The notes beneath the pieces are model-generated. The model did no database searches and was not told the DNA's origin. It saw nothing but the letters and a program-made list of their open reading frames with translations. Shown in pieces: positions 45,791 through 52,568 of a stretch of DNA of 64,000 bases. The stretch comes from an uncultured Treponema sp. (GTDB lineage: Bacteria; Spirochaetota; Spirochaetia; Treponematales; Treponemataceae). Position 1 is the first letter of the stretch. Every line of letters starts with the position of its first letter. Made by a program: the position numbers and the translations under genes. The stretch lies in NCBI GenBank assembly GCA_947167345.1, contig CAMVHR010000007.1, forward strand, positions 20,669-84,668. The letters run 5' to 3'.

Positions 45791-45834
45791 TTGTTTAAAA
45801 ATAATAGTGACGGTTTTTAAGCCGTCACTATTAT
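45791..45834 (-). terminator. Hairpin between tsf and frr
   Basis: A perfect 13-bp stem ATAATAGTGACGG (45801-45813) / CCGTCACTATTAT (45822-45834) with an 8-base loop; on the - strand it is followed by TTTTAAAC. It lies between tsf and frr, so it may end part of the rpsB-tsf transcripts. Confidence 0.7.
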
Positions 45835-45840
45835 GAAATT

Positions 45841-46677
45841 TTAGTCTTTTCCAAGAAGTAAGAGTGCTATTTCTCCAAATTCAAGTTTGGCGCCAGCTTC
45901 TTTTCCTACTTCATCAAGTTTTGCCATTACAGATTTCTTGTCATCTTTTACAAACATCTGATCTACAAAACAAATTTCTGCAAGATGCTTCTTTACTTTA
46001 CCCTGCAAAATACCAGCCTTTACATTTTCTGGCTTGGATGCAACCTTTTCATCCTGATCCATCTGTGCCTTGAAAATTTCAGTCTGCTCATCAATATAAG
46101 ACTGAGGAACATCAGACTGCTTGATGTAAGCTGGTGTAAAAGCAGCAAGGTGCATACAACAGTCTCTTGCAAAAGTCTTTACACATTCTGCTGTAGAACC
46201 TTTTACAATTGTTACAGCTGCTGTTTTATTGTCAGAATGTATGTAAATTCCTGCAACAGAATTTTCTGGAACAGTAATAACCTGTACCTTGCTCAAAGAC
46301 ATGTTTTCTCGTGTTCTTGTTGCAAAATCAAGCAGAACATCAGAAAGTTCTTTTTCAACCTTAGTGTACCCCTTTGCGAAGATTGTATCAATAATTTTGT
46401 TTCCGCTTGAAATAAAATCTGCATTATTTGCAACGAAATCTGTTTCACATACAAGCTCTGCAATAGCAATCTTATTGTCCTGCTGCTTTATAAAGATGCG
46501 ACCTTCTTTTGTTGCTCTTTCAGCACGCTTTGCTACAGCTGCAAGACCTTTTTCTTTAAGCAATTTTACAGCTGCTTCCATGTCTCCGTTTGTTTCTGTA
46601 AGAGCTTTCTTACAGTCCATCATTCCTGCGCCAGTCTGTTCACGCAGTTCTTTTACCTGTGTAGCTGTGATAGCCAT
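45841..46677 (-). CDS. tsf: Translation elongation factor Ts
   Basis: 278 residues. VKELREQTGAGMMDCKKAL is the family start, then CETDFVANN and a coiled-coil/core region ending LEFGEIALLLLGKD. It exchanges GDP on EF-Tu. It follows rpsB by 21 bases, the usual order. Confidence 0.96.
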   Translation of the reverse strand: MAITATQVKELREQTGAGMMDCKKALTETNGDMEAAVKLLKEKGLAAVAKRAERATKEGRIFIKQQDNKIAIAELVCETDFVANNADFISSGNKIIDTIFAKGYTKVEKELSDVLLDFATRTRENMSLSKVQVITVPENSVAGIYIHSDNKTAAVTIVKGSTAECVKTFARDCCMHLAAFTPAYIKQSDVPQSYIDEQTEIFKAQMDQDEKVASKPENVKAGILQGKVKKHLAEICFVDQMFVKDDKKSVMAKLDEVGKEAGAKLEFGEIALLLLGKD

Positions 46678-46698
46678 TCTATATCTCCAGTGTTAATC

Positions 46699-47568
46699 TT
46701 ATTTATAGAGCTTATCTTCGTCTACAAATTCCTGCTCGTCTCTTCTGTTTGCTTCTACATCTTCTTCTTTTGTTTCTGTAGGAGTGTAGTTTGAGTAATC
46801 AACGATCTCTTCATCTTCTTTCTTTGTAGAAGCGTCAGTCATGATGTCATCATCATCATTCAAGGTTTCAATAATCTTGAGTCCCTGTTCGTTGTCAGCA
46901 TCAATAACAGCATTAGCAATAATAGAAGTAAAGAGACTGATTGCACGGATAGCATCATCGTTACCAGGAATAGGGTAGTCAATACCTTCTGGATTACAGT
47001 TTGTATCAACGATAGCAACGATAGGAATGTGCATTCTGCGAGCTTCTGCAACAGCAATCTGCTCTTTGTGTGTATCAATGATGAAAATTGCACCTGGCAA
47101 TTCCTTCATTTCCTTGATACCGCCATAATTCTTTGTAAGCTTTTCCTTTTCTTTAAGAAGCTGAGAGACTTCCTTTTTTGTAAGGTTGTCAAAAGTTCCA
47201 TCTACTTCCATTTTTTCGATTTTCTTAAGACGAAGAAGTGATTTTTTAATTGTTGCAAAGTTTGTGAGTGTACCGCCAAGCCATCTGTTGTTTACATAAA
47301 ACTGTCCACAGCGTTCTGCTTCTTTCTGAATAGCCTGCTGTGCCTGCTTTTTTGTACCTACAAAAAGAACTGTTTTTCCTGCAGCTGTTACTTTACGAAT
47401 CTGTTCATAACTGTCTTTGATTGCTGCAATTGTTTTCTGAAGATCAATAATGTGAATTCCATTACGCTCTGCGAAGATATACTTCTTCATGCGTGGATCC
47501 CAACGCTTTACCTGATGTCCGAAATGTACTCCAGACTCAAGAAGACTTTTCATGGTTACTACTGCCAT
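46699..47568 (-). CDS. rpsB: 30S ribosomal protein S2 with acidic C-terminal tail
   Basis: 289 residues from [25 protein letters not shown] precedes the ATG at 47568. Normal S2 core to about residue 235 ([43 protein letters not shown]), then an acidic tail of about 50 residues (DDDDIMTDA ... FVDEDKLYK). E. coli S2 ends near 241. A 13-bp hairpin lies just upstream of its ribosome-binding site. Confidence 0.96.
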   Translation of the reverse strand: MAVVTMKSLLESGVHFGHQVKRWDPRMKKYIFAERNGIHIIDLQKTIAAIKDSYEQIRKVTAAGKTVLFVGTKKQAQQAIQKEAERCGQFYVNNRWLGGTLTNFATIKKSLLRLKKIEKMEVDGTFDNLTKKEVSQLLKEKEKLTKNYGGIKEMKELPGAIFIIDTHKEQIAVAEARRMHIPIVAIVDTNCNPEGIDYPIPGNDDAIRAISLFTSIIANAVIDADNEQGLKIIETLNDDDDIMTDASTKKEDEEIVDYSNYTPTETKEEDVEANRRDEQEFVDEDKLYK

Positions 47569-47584
47569 GATTAACTCCTTCACC

Positions 47585-47619
47585 GGAAAATATACTGCTC
47601 CTGTGCAATATAATTTTCC
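47585..47619 (-). promoter_or_regulatory. Hairpin in the rpsB leader
   Basis: On the - strand GGAAAATTATATTGC (47619-47605) pairs with GCAGTATATTTTCC (47598-47585), 13 pairs with one G-T and one bulge, loop ACAGGA. It ends about five bases before the AAGGAG of rpsB. No T-run follows, so it is a leader structure and not a terminator. Confidence 0.5.
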
Positions 47620-47715
47620 ACCTAACCTTATTTCTCGATAACGACTGAAAAATCAGCCATTACGGAAGATTACATCAAAGTTAGTAACGAACCGTTCTTT
47701 GCTTTGACGGTAAAA

Positions 47716-48309
47716 TTATCCAATAAATGGATAATTTTGCTCCTTTAACATATCATATAGTTCAAAAATAGGCAAGCCCATAATACCGCTTTCCTGACCA
47801 TCAATTTTTTTTATAAAGCAGGAAGCCAATCCCTGAATTCTGTAACCTCCTGCAACACCATGCCATTCTCCTGTGTTTACATACCATTCTATTTCTTTTT
47901 CCGACATTGGTGAAAATTGTATCTTGTTTATATTTGTTCTTGTTGTTATGTCGTGCAATTCTCCATTGTACAGGGCCAGGCCTGTAATGACTTCGTGAGA
48001 TTTACCTTGAAATGTCTTGAGCATTTGAATGGCACTTTCCTTGCTGTCAGGTTTGCCGTAAAGTTTTCCCTTGAAATGAATTACGGTATCTGCTCCTAAT
48101 ACCCATCCTACGGTTTCTTGTGAAATGGCTATTTTTCGGACAACCGCATTCACTTTCTTACATGCAAGATATTCAGGAATTTTTTCTGAAGGAATGTTGT
48201 CTGAAATGCTTTCATCTATGTCAGGCGGATTTACAACAAACGGAATGTTCAGTAACTTTAGAATTTCTTGCCGGCGTGGTGAGGACGAAGCTAATATGAT
48301 CGGATCCAT
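47716..48309 (-). CDS. maf: Maf-family nucleoside triphosphate pyrophosphatase
   Basis: 197 residues: ILASSSPRRQEILKLL (5-20), VLGADTVI with the catalytic Asp, and GVAGGYRIQG. Maf proteins hydrolyse modified or canonical NTPs such as dTTP and UTP to monophosphates. AGGAG before the ATG. rpsB follows after 147 bases. Confidence 0.93.
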   Translation of the reverse strand: MDPIILASSSPRRQEILKLLNIPFVVNPPDIDESISDNIPSEKIPEYLACKKVNAVVRKIAISQETVGWVLGADTVIHFKGKLYGKPDSKESAIQMLKTFQGKSHEVITGLALYNGELHDITTRTNINKIQFSPMSEKEIEWYVNTGEWHGVAGGYRIQGLASCFIKKIDGQESGIMGLPIFELYDMLKEQNYPFIG

Positions 48310-48337
48310 ATATTACTCCTAAATTTTGTCCGTGTTG

Positions 48338-48366
48338 TTGACAACATGAATATAAAATTATATTCT
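48338..48366 (+). promoter_or_regulatory. Promoter of tRNA-Arg
   Basis: Perfect TTGACA (48338-48343), 17-base spacer, TATTCT (48361-48366). The predicted start is about 10 bases before the tRNA. Confidence 0.7.
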
Positions 48367-48382
48367 CTTACTTAATTCCAGT

Positions 48383-48456
48383 GAGAGATTAGCTCAATTG
48401 GATAGAGTATCGGCCTCCGGAGCCGAAGGTTGTGGGTTCGACTCCCATATCTCTCA
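48383..48456 (+). tRNA. tRNA-Arg (anticodon CCG)
   Basis: 74 bases with a 7-bp acceptor stem GAGAGAT/ATCTCTC, discriminator A, anticodon stem TCGGC/GCCGA, loop CTCCGGA giving CCG (codon CGG), and GGTTCGACTCC in the T arm. CCA is not encoded. The 3' side is followed by a bidirectional terminator. Confidence 0.95.
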
Positions 48457-48464
48457 ATTGAACA

Positions 48465-48513
48465 AAAACGGGCAGTCTTTTTTTTGTTTGTACAAACTAA
48501 GACTGCCCGTTTT
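48465..48513. terminator. Bidirectional terminator between tRNA-Arg and the HEAT-repeat gene
   Basis: A 15-bp perfect stem AAAACGGGCAGTCTT (48465-48479) / AAGACTGCCCGTTTT (48499-48513). The loop holds a second palindrome GTTTGTACAAAC (48486-48497). T-runs or A-runs flank each side, so both convergent transcripts can end here. Confidence 0.85.
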
Positions 48514-48535
48514 CTATTAATGTTTTCTGTCTAAA

Positions 48536-49240
48536 TTATCTGTTTTCAGACTGGAGGTTTTTGAGAAGGGTGAGAGCCTTAAGACGTACAGGTGTTGCAA
48601 ATCTGTAATTTGAAGCAATTTCTGTAACAGATTCAATCATAGACCTTTTGTCCTGAGCAGTAGGAGCAAGCTTCTCATAGGCATCAAGAATTTCAAATGC
48701 AAAAGAACTTGTTGGATTTAAAGCAGCATACTTGTGCTGAATAAATTCAATTGCACTAAGAACTTCGTCATTGTTGTTAATTCCGATGTTTCCGAGAGAA
48801 CGAACTGCAGCACTTGCTACCATTGGCTCTGCATCTTCTGTCAAAATTGTAAGAAGTGCATTTTTTGAATCTTCAGTCTTGATTTCTCCAAGAAGATCAC
48901 AAGCCTTTGCACGTATGTCAGGAAAATTGTTCATAAGACGACCATTCTGCCTTACTCTTGTTGTTATACCTTCTCCTGCAAGGCTTTTGAGAGCTGCTTT
49001 CTGCTCGTCAGAAACTTTTCCGCCTTTTACGGAATCTTCAAGATACTGCAAAGCAACAAGTTTGTTGTCATAATCCTGAGAATTTGCAAGTTCTGTAATG
49101 ATTACATCCTGAACGCTGTTCAAGTAAATGTCTTCAACAGAAGTTTCGTTTGAACTTTTCATTGACTGGCTCTGAGCAAAAGCTACAGTGCCAATAAGCA
49201 TAAAGCATGCGCCGTATGCAATGGTTTTCAATAATTTCAT
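48536..49240 (-). CDS. Exported HEAT-repeat protein
   Basis: 234 residues from the ATG at 49240 (AGGAGG upstream). Signal peptide 1-22 (GTVAFA then QSQ). Helical repeats of HEAT type: DIRAKACDLLGEIKTEDSKNALLTIL, PMVASAAVRSLGNIGI and TPVRLKALTLLKNL. Probably periplasmic, protein-binding. It has its own promoter and terminator. Confidence 0.8.
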   Translation of the reverse strand: MKLLKTIAYGACFMLIGTVAFAQSQSMKSSNETSVEDIYLNSVQDVIITELANSQDYDNKLVALQYLEDSVKGGKVSDEQKAALKSLAGEGITTRVRQNGRLMNNFPDIRAKACDLLGEIKTEDSKNALLTILTEDAEPMVASAAVRSLGNIGINNNDEVLSAIEFIQHKYAALNPTSSFAFEILDAYEKLAPTAQDKRSMIESVTEIASNYRFATPVRLKALTLLKNLQSENR

Positions 49241-49273
49241 TTCTGAGTTTCCTCCTAAGTGATACGTAAATAG

Positions 49274-49302
49274 ATTATATACCACTATTGATAAAAAATC
49301 AA
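49274..49302 (-). promoter_or_regulatory. Promoter of the HEAT-repeat gene
   Basis: On the - strand TTGATT (49302-49297), 17-base spacer, perfect TATAAT (49279-49274). The -35 box lies in a small palindrome (TTGATAAAAAATCAA, 49288-49302). Confidence 0.65.
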
Positions 49303-49351
49303 TTCGGCATATCTTAAATCTATTAGTATAACAATATGTCTTTATTATCGG

Positions 49352-50149
49352 TTACAGCTCTGGTAAATGAACCTTCCATTCTCCGTTTATTTTACGCAAA
49401 TTATAGTATACTGTATCACCGACATATCTTCCTTCTTCGTCTTTTCGTATCTGTACAACTTTGACAAGTGAATCGGAAAGGTATCGGATTTCATCAACAT
49501 CCTTACCTGTTCTTGAAGGAATAAATACATATTTGAAGTAATCTTCCAATGTGTTTATTTTCAATCCCTTTACAGGAAGTCTTTTCTGTGCTTTCTGAAG
49601 ATTGTTTTTTTGAGACCAGTACCTTATGCTTTCTTCATCAAGATATTTTAACCACTCGTTATAATCCTGATTTGCCATAATTCCCTTAAGATTATCCATA
49701 AGCTCGAGTACAGCTTTTTTATCTGCGTTGAATGTCTCGTGGGTAATCTTAGAACCGTCAGTAATCTGCTCTATAGAACGAGTATATTCTTCATCAATTT
49801 CTACTTCTTCTTTCTTAGGAGCAGGAGCTGGTGCAGGTTCTTCTTTCTTCGCGTTCTGTTCTGGAAGAGGATTCTGGATGTTCTTTACAGGCTGTTCTTT
49901 TTCAACCTGCTTGGGAGGCTCTTCTTTTTTGGGTGCCGGTTCTGGTTTCTTTTTCTCTGGTTCAGTTTTTTTTGGCTGCTCAACAGGTTTTATTTCCTGC
50001 TGAGGAACTTCCGTAACTGTTTCTATTATAGGGTCTGCCTGTTCCTGTTGCGGAGCCTTGTCCGCAGAGGAGCATGTAGAGACACAGCCTGTAACCAATA
50101 AAGATGCTGTAATAACTCCGACCGTTTTTGCTAAATTAGTATTCTTCAT
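49352..50149 (-). CDS. Lipoprotein with Pro/Glu/Lys-rich linker
   Basis: 265 residues from the ATG at 50149. Lipobox LLVTGC with Cys22, a 100-residue linker of Pro/Glu/Lys (KKPEPAPKKEEPP) that could span the periplasm, then a C-terminal domain (about 140-265) with LEDYFKYVFIPSR and INGEWKVHLPEL, the NTF2-like ending style of Treponema lipoproteins. Function unknown; the NTF2-like idea is inference. Confidence 0.75.
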   Translation of the reverse strand: MKNTNLAKTVGVITASLLVTGCVSTCSSADKAPQQEQADPIIETVTEVPQQEIKPVEQPKKTEPEKKKPEPAPKKEEPPKQVEKEQPVKNIQNPLPEQNAKKEEPAPAPAPKKEEVEIDEEYTRSIEQITDGSKITHETFNADKKAVLELMDNLKGIMANQDYNEWLKYLDEESIRYWSQKNNLQKAQKRLPVKGLKINTLEDYFKYVFIPSRTGKDVDEIRYLSDSLVKVVQIRKDEEGRYVGDTVYYNLRKINGEWKVHLPEL

Positions 50150-50296
50150 AAAATAAATACTAATATTAATTAAAGTTTTGGTCAAATGATTTTTTAATTG
50201 AGAAAATTAATTTTTTGTGCTATATGTTATGAAATCCTCTAAAAATTCAGTTTTAGAGATTCATTCATACTATTGTTGCTTGTTGAGGTATGCAAA

Positions 50297-50779
50297 TTGA
50301 TCACAGCAGTTTTTCCAGGATCTTTTGATCCTCCTACTTATGGACATCTTAATATAATAGAAAGATCCAGTCGGCTTTTTGATAAAATAGATGTCGTCAT
50401 ATCGATAAATCCAGATAAAAAATATTTGTTTTCAGAAACAGAACGCTATGAAATGCTGAAGGAATTGACCAGCATGTATGATAATGTCGAGGTTCATACT
50501 TGCAACACCCTGATAGTAAACTATTGTCGGAAAGTAGATGCAAAAGTCCTTTTGAGGGGAATTCGTAATACAAATGATTTTTCATATGAGTTTGATCTTT
50601 CCCTGATTAACAAGTCACTGAATAATCAAATCGAAACTCTTTTTGTTCCTACTGAACAAAGGTTTTTCCTCATACGCTCTAGCAGCATAAAGGAGGTTGC
50701 CCGCTATGGAGGCGACATAAGTGCAATGGTTCCTCCTGTAGTGGAAAAGGCCATCAAGCAGAAATATAATCAGTTCTAA
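50297..50779 (+). CDS. coaD: Phosphopantetheine adenylyltransferase
   Basis: 160 residues. The family start is at TTG 50297 (M-ITAVFPGSFDPPTYGHLNI) with GAGGT upstream; TTG codons at 50273 and 50276 are possible but unlikely. Nucleotidyl motif TYGH (T/H-x-G-H type), RGIRNTNDF and the ISSS-like RSSSIKEVA. Fourth step of coenzyme A synthesis; its product also supplies the arm of the ACP encoded just downstream. Confidence 0.94.
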   Translation: MITAVFPGSFDPPTYGHLNIIERSSRLFDKIDVVISINPDKKYLFSETERYEMLKELTSMYDNVEVHTCNTLIVNYCRKVDAKVLLRGIRNTNDFSYEFDLSLINKSLNNQIETLFVPTEQRFFLIRSSSIKEVARYGGDISAMVPPVVEKAIKQKYNQF

Positions 50780-50822
50780 TTAGCGTTTTTGACAAAAAAA
50801 ACAAAAATGTCAGCATTTTTAG

Positions 50823-50852
50823 TTGACAAAGAAAATGAAATGTATGTATAAT
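50823..50852 (+). promoter_or_regulatory. rpmF promoter P1
   Basis: Perfect TTGACA (50823-50828), 18-base spacer, perfect TATAAT (50847-50852). A further TTGACA at 50789-50794 has no matching -10. Confidence 0.75.
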
Positions 50853-50854
50853 TC

Positions 50855-50884
50855 TTGACATGAAATGGGAGTCTGTAGTATTAT
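50855..50884 (+). promoter_or_regulatory. rpmF promoter P2
   Basis: Perfect TTGACA (50855-50860), 18-base spacer, TATTAT (50879-50884). It starts three bases after P1 ends, so two promoters lie in tandem ahead of rpmF-acpP. Confidence 0.6.
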
Positions 50885-50931
50885 GTGCAACGTTATACAG
50901 ATGACTAAAATAAATAGCGAGGTTATATAAT

Positions 50932-51165
50932 ATGGCAGTACCTAGATCAAAAACTTCAAAAGCCGTAACTAAGAGAAGACGCGGTGTTAATATGCACCTT
51001 GAAACGCCTAATCTTGTTGAATGTGCAAACTGCGGTAATCTTATTATGCAGCACCATGTATGCCCAAAATGCGGTTTTTATAAAGGTCGTCAGGTAATTA
51101 CACCTGAAGTCAACGGTGAAACTAGGAGAATACAATGGCAGAAGACGAATTGTTTGAGAAGATGA
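50932..51165 (+). CDS. rpmF: 50S ribosomal protein L32, C-terminally extended
   Basis: 77 residues: MAVPRSKTSKAVTKRRR start and a four-Cys zinc site CANC ... CPKC. L32 usually ends near 56-60 residues (GRQVI); here about 20 more residues follow (TPEVNGETRRI onward) and the last 10 codons overlap acpP in another frame. It precedes acpP, as in many bacteria. Confidence 0.93.
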   Translation: MAVPRSKTSKAVTKRRRGVNMHLETPNLVECANCGNLIMQHHVCPKCGFYKGRQVITPEVNGETRRIQWQKTNCLRR

Positions 51166-51374
51166 AGGAAATCATTGCAGGCAAACTTGATATCGAGCCT
51201 GAAAAGATTAAGCTTGAATCATCTTTCCGTGGTGATCTTGGCGCAGACAGTCTTGACACTTATGAACTTGTATATGCAATTGAAGAAGAAACTGGTGTTC
51301 AGATTCCTGATGACAAAGCAAATGAATTTGAAACAGTTGCAGATGCTTATAATTTCATTAAGGCAAACAAATAA
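51135..51374 (+). CDS. acpP: Acyl carrier protein
   Basis: 79 residues with GADSLD (36-41), Ser39 taking the phosphopantetheine arm, and the acidic helices typical of ACP. AGGAG lies within rpmF at 51124-51128, and the ATG is 31 bases before the rpmF stop. Carrier of acyl chains in fatty-acid synthesis. A terminator follows. Confidence 0.95.
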   Translation: MAEDELFEKMKEIIAGKLDIEPEKIKLESSFRGDLGADSLDTYELVYAIEEETGVQIPDDKANEFETVADAYNFIKANK

Positions 51375-51395
51375 ATTTTGAATTAAAGCATATCA

Positions 51396-51426
51396 AAGCA
51401 CAGTATTAACTACTGTGCTTTTTTTT
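51396..51426 (+). terminator. Intrinsic terminator after acpP
   Basis: A perfect 10-bp stem AAGCACAGTA (51396-51405) / TACTGTGCTT (51411-51420), then eight T. rnc begins 38 bases on, so it is at least partly separated from acpP. Confidence 0.9.
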
Positions 51427-51464
51427 GTTTTAAATGTCACAATAACAAAGGTATAGGTTTTACA

Positions 51465-52211
51465 ATGAATTTGCGTGATAAAATATATGAAGCAAAAAAA
51501 ATTCTTCCTGAACGAAAAAAACAGCTTGAAGAATTTTGCAGAAATCTTGATTTGCATTTTAAAAACCTGAACATGCTTGATTTGGCTTTTCACCACAGGT
51601 CTTTTTCAAATGAAAATGAAGATCACAGGCTGTATAACAATGAACGTCTGGAATTTCTTGGAGACAGTGTATTAGGGCTTGCTACAGCAGCTTTTTTGTA
51701 TGAAGACATGATGGACAACCAGGAAGGAGACCTTGCAAAGATTAAGTCAACTGTTGTAAGTGAGCAGACTCTTGCACCTATTGCAAAAGAAAAGATGCAT
51801 ATTGACAAGTATCTTATCCTCGGAAAAGGTGAGGAAAAAACTGGCGGCAGGGAAAAGAAGGCTATTCTTGCGGATGCTGTTGAGGCTGTAATAGGTGCAC
51901 TTTATTTGGATTCTGGCTATGCAGCTGCTGAAAAGTTTGTATGTAAAATTATTGTTCCGGAAATCCGAAAAGTTCAAAACTTTAAGGGGGTAAAAGACTT
52001 CAAGACAATTCTTCAAGAATATTACCAGAGGAAGCATAAAATTTGTCCGAAGTATGAATTGATAAAATCCGTTGGTCCTGATCACGATAAAACTTTTTTT
52101 ATGTTAGTCAGGCTTGGAAAAGTTAGTTATGGTCCTGCAGAGGGTAAGACAAAAAAGTCTGCAGAGCAGACTGTTGCAAAGATTGCCTGTGAAGCCCTCG
52201 GTTTAGAGTAA
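51465..52211 (+). CDS. rnc: Ribonuclease III
   Basis: 248 residues: catalytic RNase III domain with NNERLEFLGDSVLGL and the second acidic block DAVEAVIGALYLDSGY, and a C-terminal double-stranded RNA-binding domain (FKTILQEYYQRK ... KSAEQTVAKIACEAL). It processes rRNA and structured mRNAs. Follows acpP, a common order. Confidence 0.95.
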   Translation: MNLRDKIYEAKKILPERKKQLEEFCRNLDLHFKNLNMLDLAFHHRSFSNENEDHRLYNNERLEFLGDSVLGLATAAFLYEDMMDNQEGDLAKIKSTVVSEQTLAPIAKEKMHIDKYLILGKGEEKTGGREKKAILADAVEAVIGALYLDSGYAAAEKFVCKIIVPEIRKVQNFKGVKDFKTILQEYYQRKHKICPKYELIKSVGPDHDKTFFMLVRLGKVSYGPAEGKTKKSAEQTVAKIACEALGLE

Positions 52212-52215
52212 GTTA

Positions 52216-52245
52216 TTCAATGAGGGGGATCCCCCCCTCATTGAA
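52216..52245. repeat. Perfect inverted repeat after rnc
   Basis: TTCAATGAGGGGG (52216-52228) and CCCCCTCATTGAA (52233-52245) form a 13-bp perfect stem with loop ATCC. It begins five bases after the rnc stop. No T-run follows on either strand. It may be an RNA 3'-end stabiliser, a factor-dependent terminator or an RNase III site. Confidence 0.6.
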
Positions 52246-52284
52246 ATGTTTATGAATGTGGAGAAATAAAATTTCTAAACAGTA

Positions 52285-52326
52285 TTAATAAAAAAAGCTG
52301 ATTTGAATTAAATCAAACCAGCTTTT
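52285..52326 (-). terminator. Terminator of tRNA-Gly
   Basis: On the - strand AAAAGCTG(G) and CAGCTTTT (52326-52319 with 52300-52293) form the stem, with an inner TTTGA/TCAAA pairing, and the 3' arm runs into six T. It starts three bases beyond the tRNA 3' end. Confidence 0.8.
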
Positions 52327-52328
52327 AG

Positions 52329-52401
52329 AGCGGTAGAAGGGAGTCGAACCCTCGTCATCAGCTTGGAAGGCTGAGATAATGAGCCGTTATATGACTACCG
52401 C
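52329..52401 (-). tRNA. tRNA-Gly (anticodon TCC)
   Basis: 73 bases, acceptor stem GCGGTAG/CTACCGC, discriminator T, anticodon stem TCAGC/GCTGA with loop CTTCCAA giving TCC (codon GGA, GGG), and GGTTCGACTCC in the T arm. CCA is not encoded. It lies alone on the - strand within the 357-base gap between rnc and the permease gene. Confidence 0.95.
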
Positions 52402-52414
52402 AAGTGATGATTTA

Positions 52415-52443
52415 ACTATATAGTTTTTCTTTTTTTTTGTCAA
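52415..52443 (-). promoter_or_regulatory. Promoter of tRNA-Gly
   Basis: On the - strand perfect TTGACA (52443-52438), 17-base spacer of A-rich sequence, TATAGT (52420-52415). The tRNA begins 13 bases after the -10 box. Confidence 0.75.
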
Positions 52444-52498
52444 TGGCTTTCTAAAATAAAATTGCAATTTTTTTAATAATTTTCAAAACATGTTATTA

Positions 52499-52527
52499 AT
52501 GACATTAGTACTGATAAATGCTATACT
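52499..52527 (+). promoter_or_regulatory. Promoter of the purine permease gene
   Basis: ATGACA (52499-52504), 17-base spacer, TATACT (52522-52527) with TGC before it. The leader would be about 35 bases, with TAGGAGGA at 52551-52558. It is too short for a purine riboswitch. Confidence 0.55.
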
Positions 52528-52568
52528 TTTTTAATTTTATACTGACATATTAGGAGGATTGCCTTTTT

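Noticed and set aside
49728..50101. Three overlapping + strand reading frames rich in Phe, Leu and Ser
   Set aside because: They are antisense shadows of the Pro/Glu/Lys linker of the lipoprotein on the - strand.
52441..52568. Possible purine riboswitch before the purine permease gene
   Set aside because: The predicted leader is only about 35 bases and no three-way-junction core is visible.
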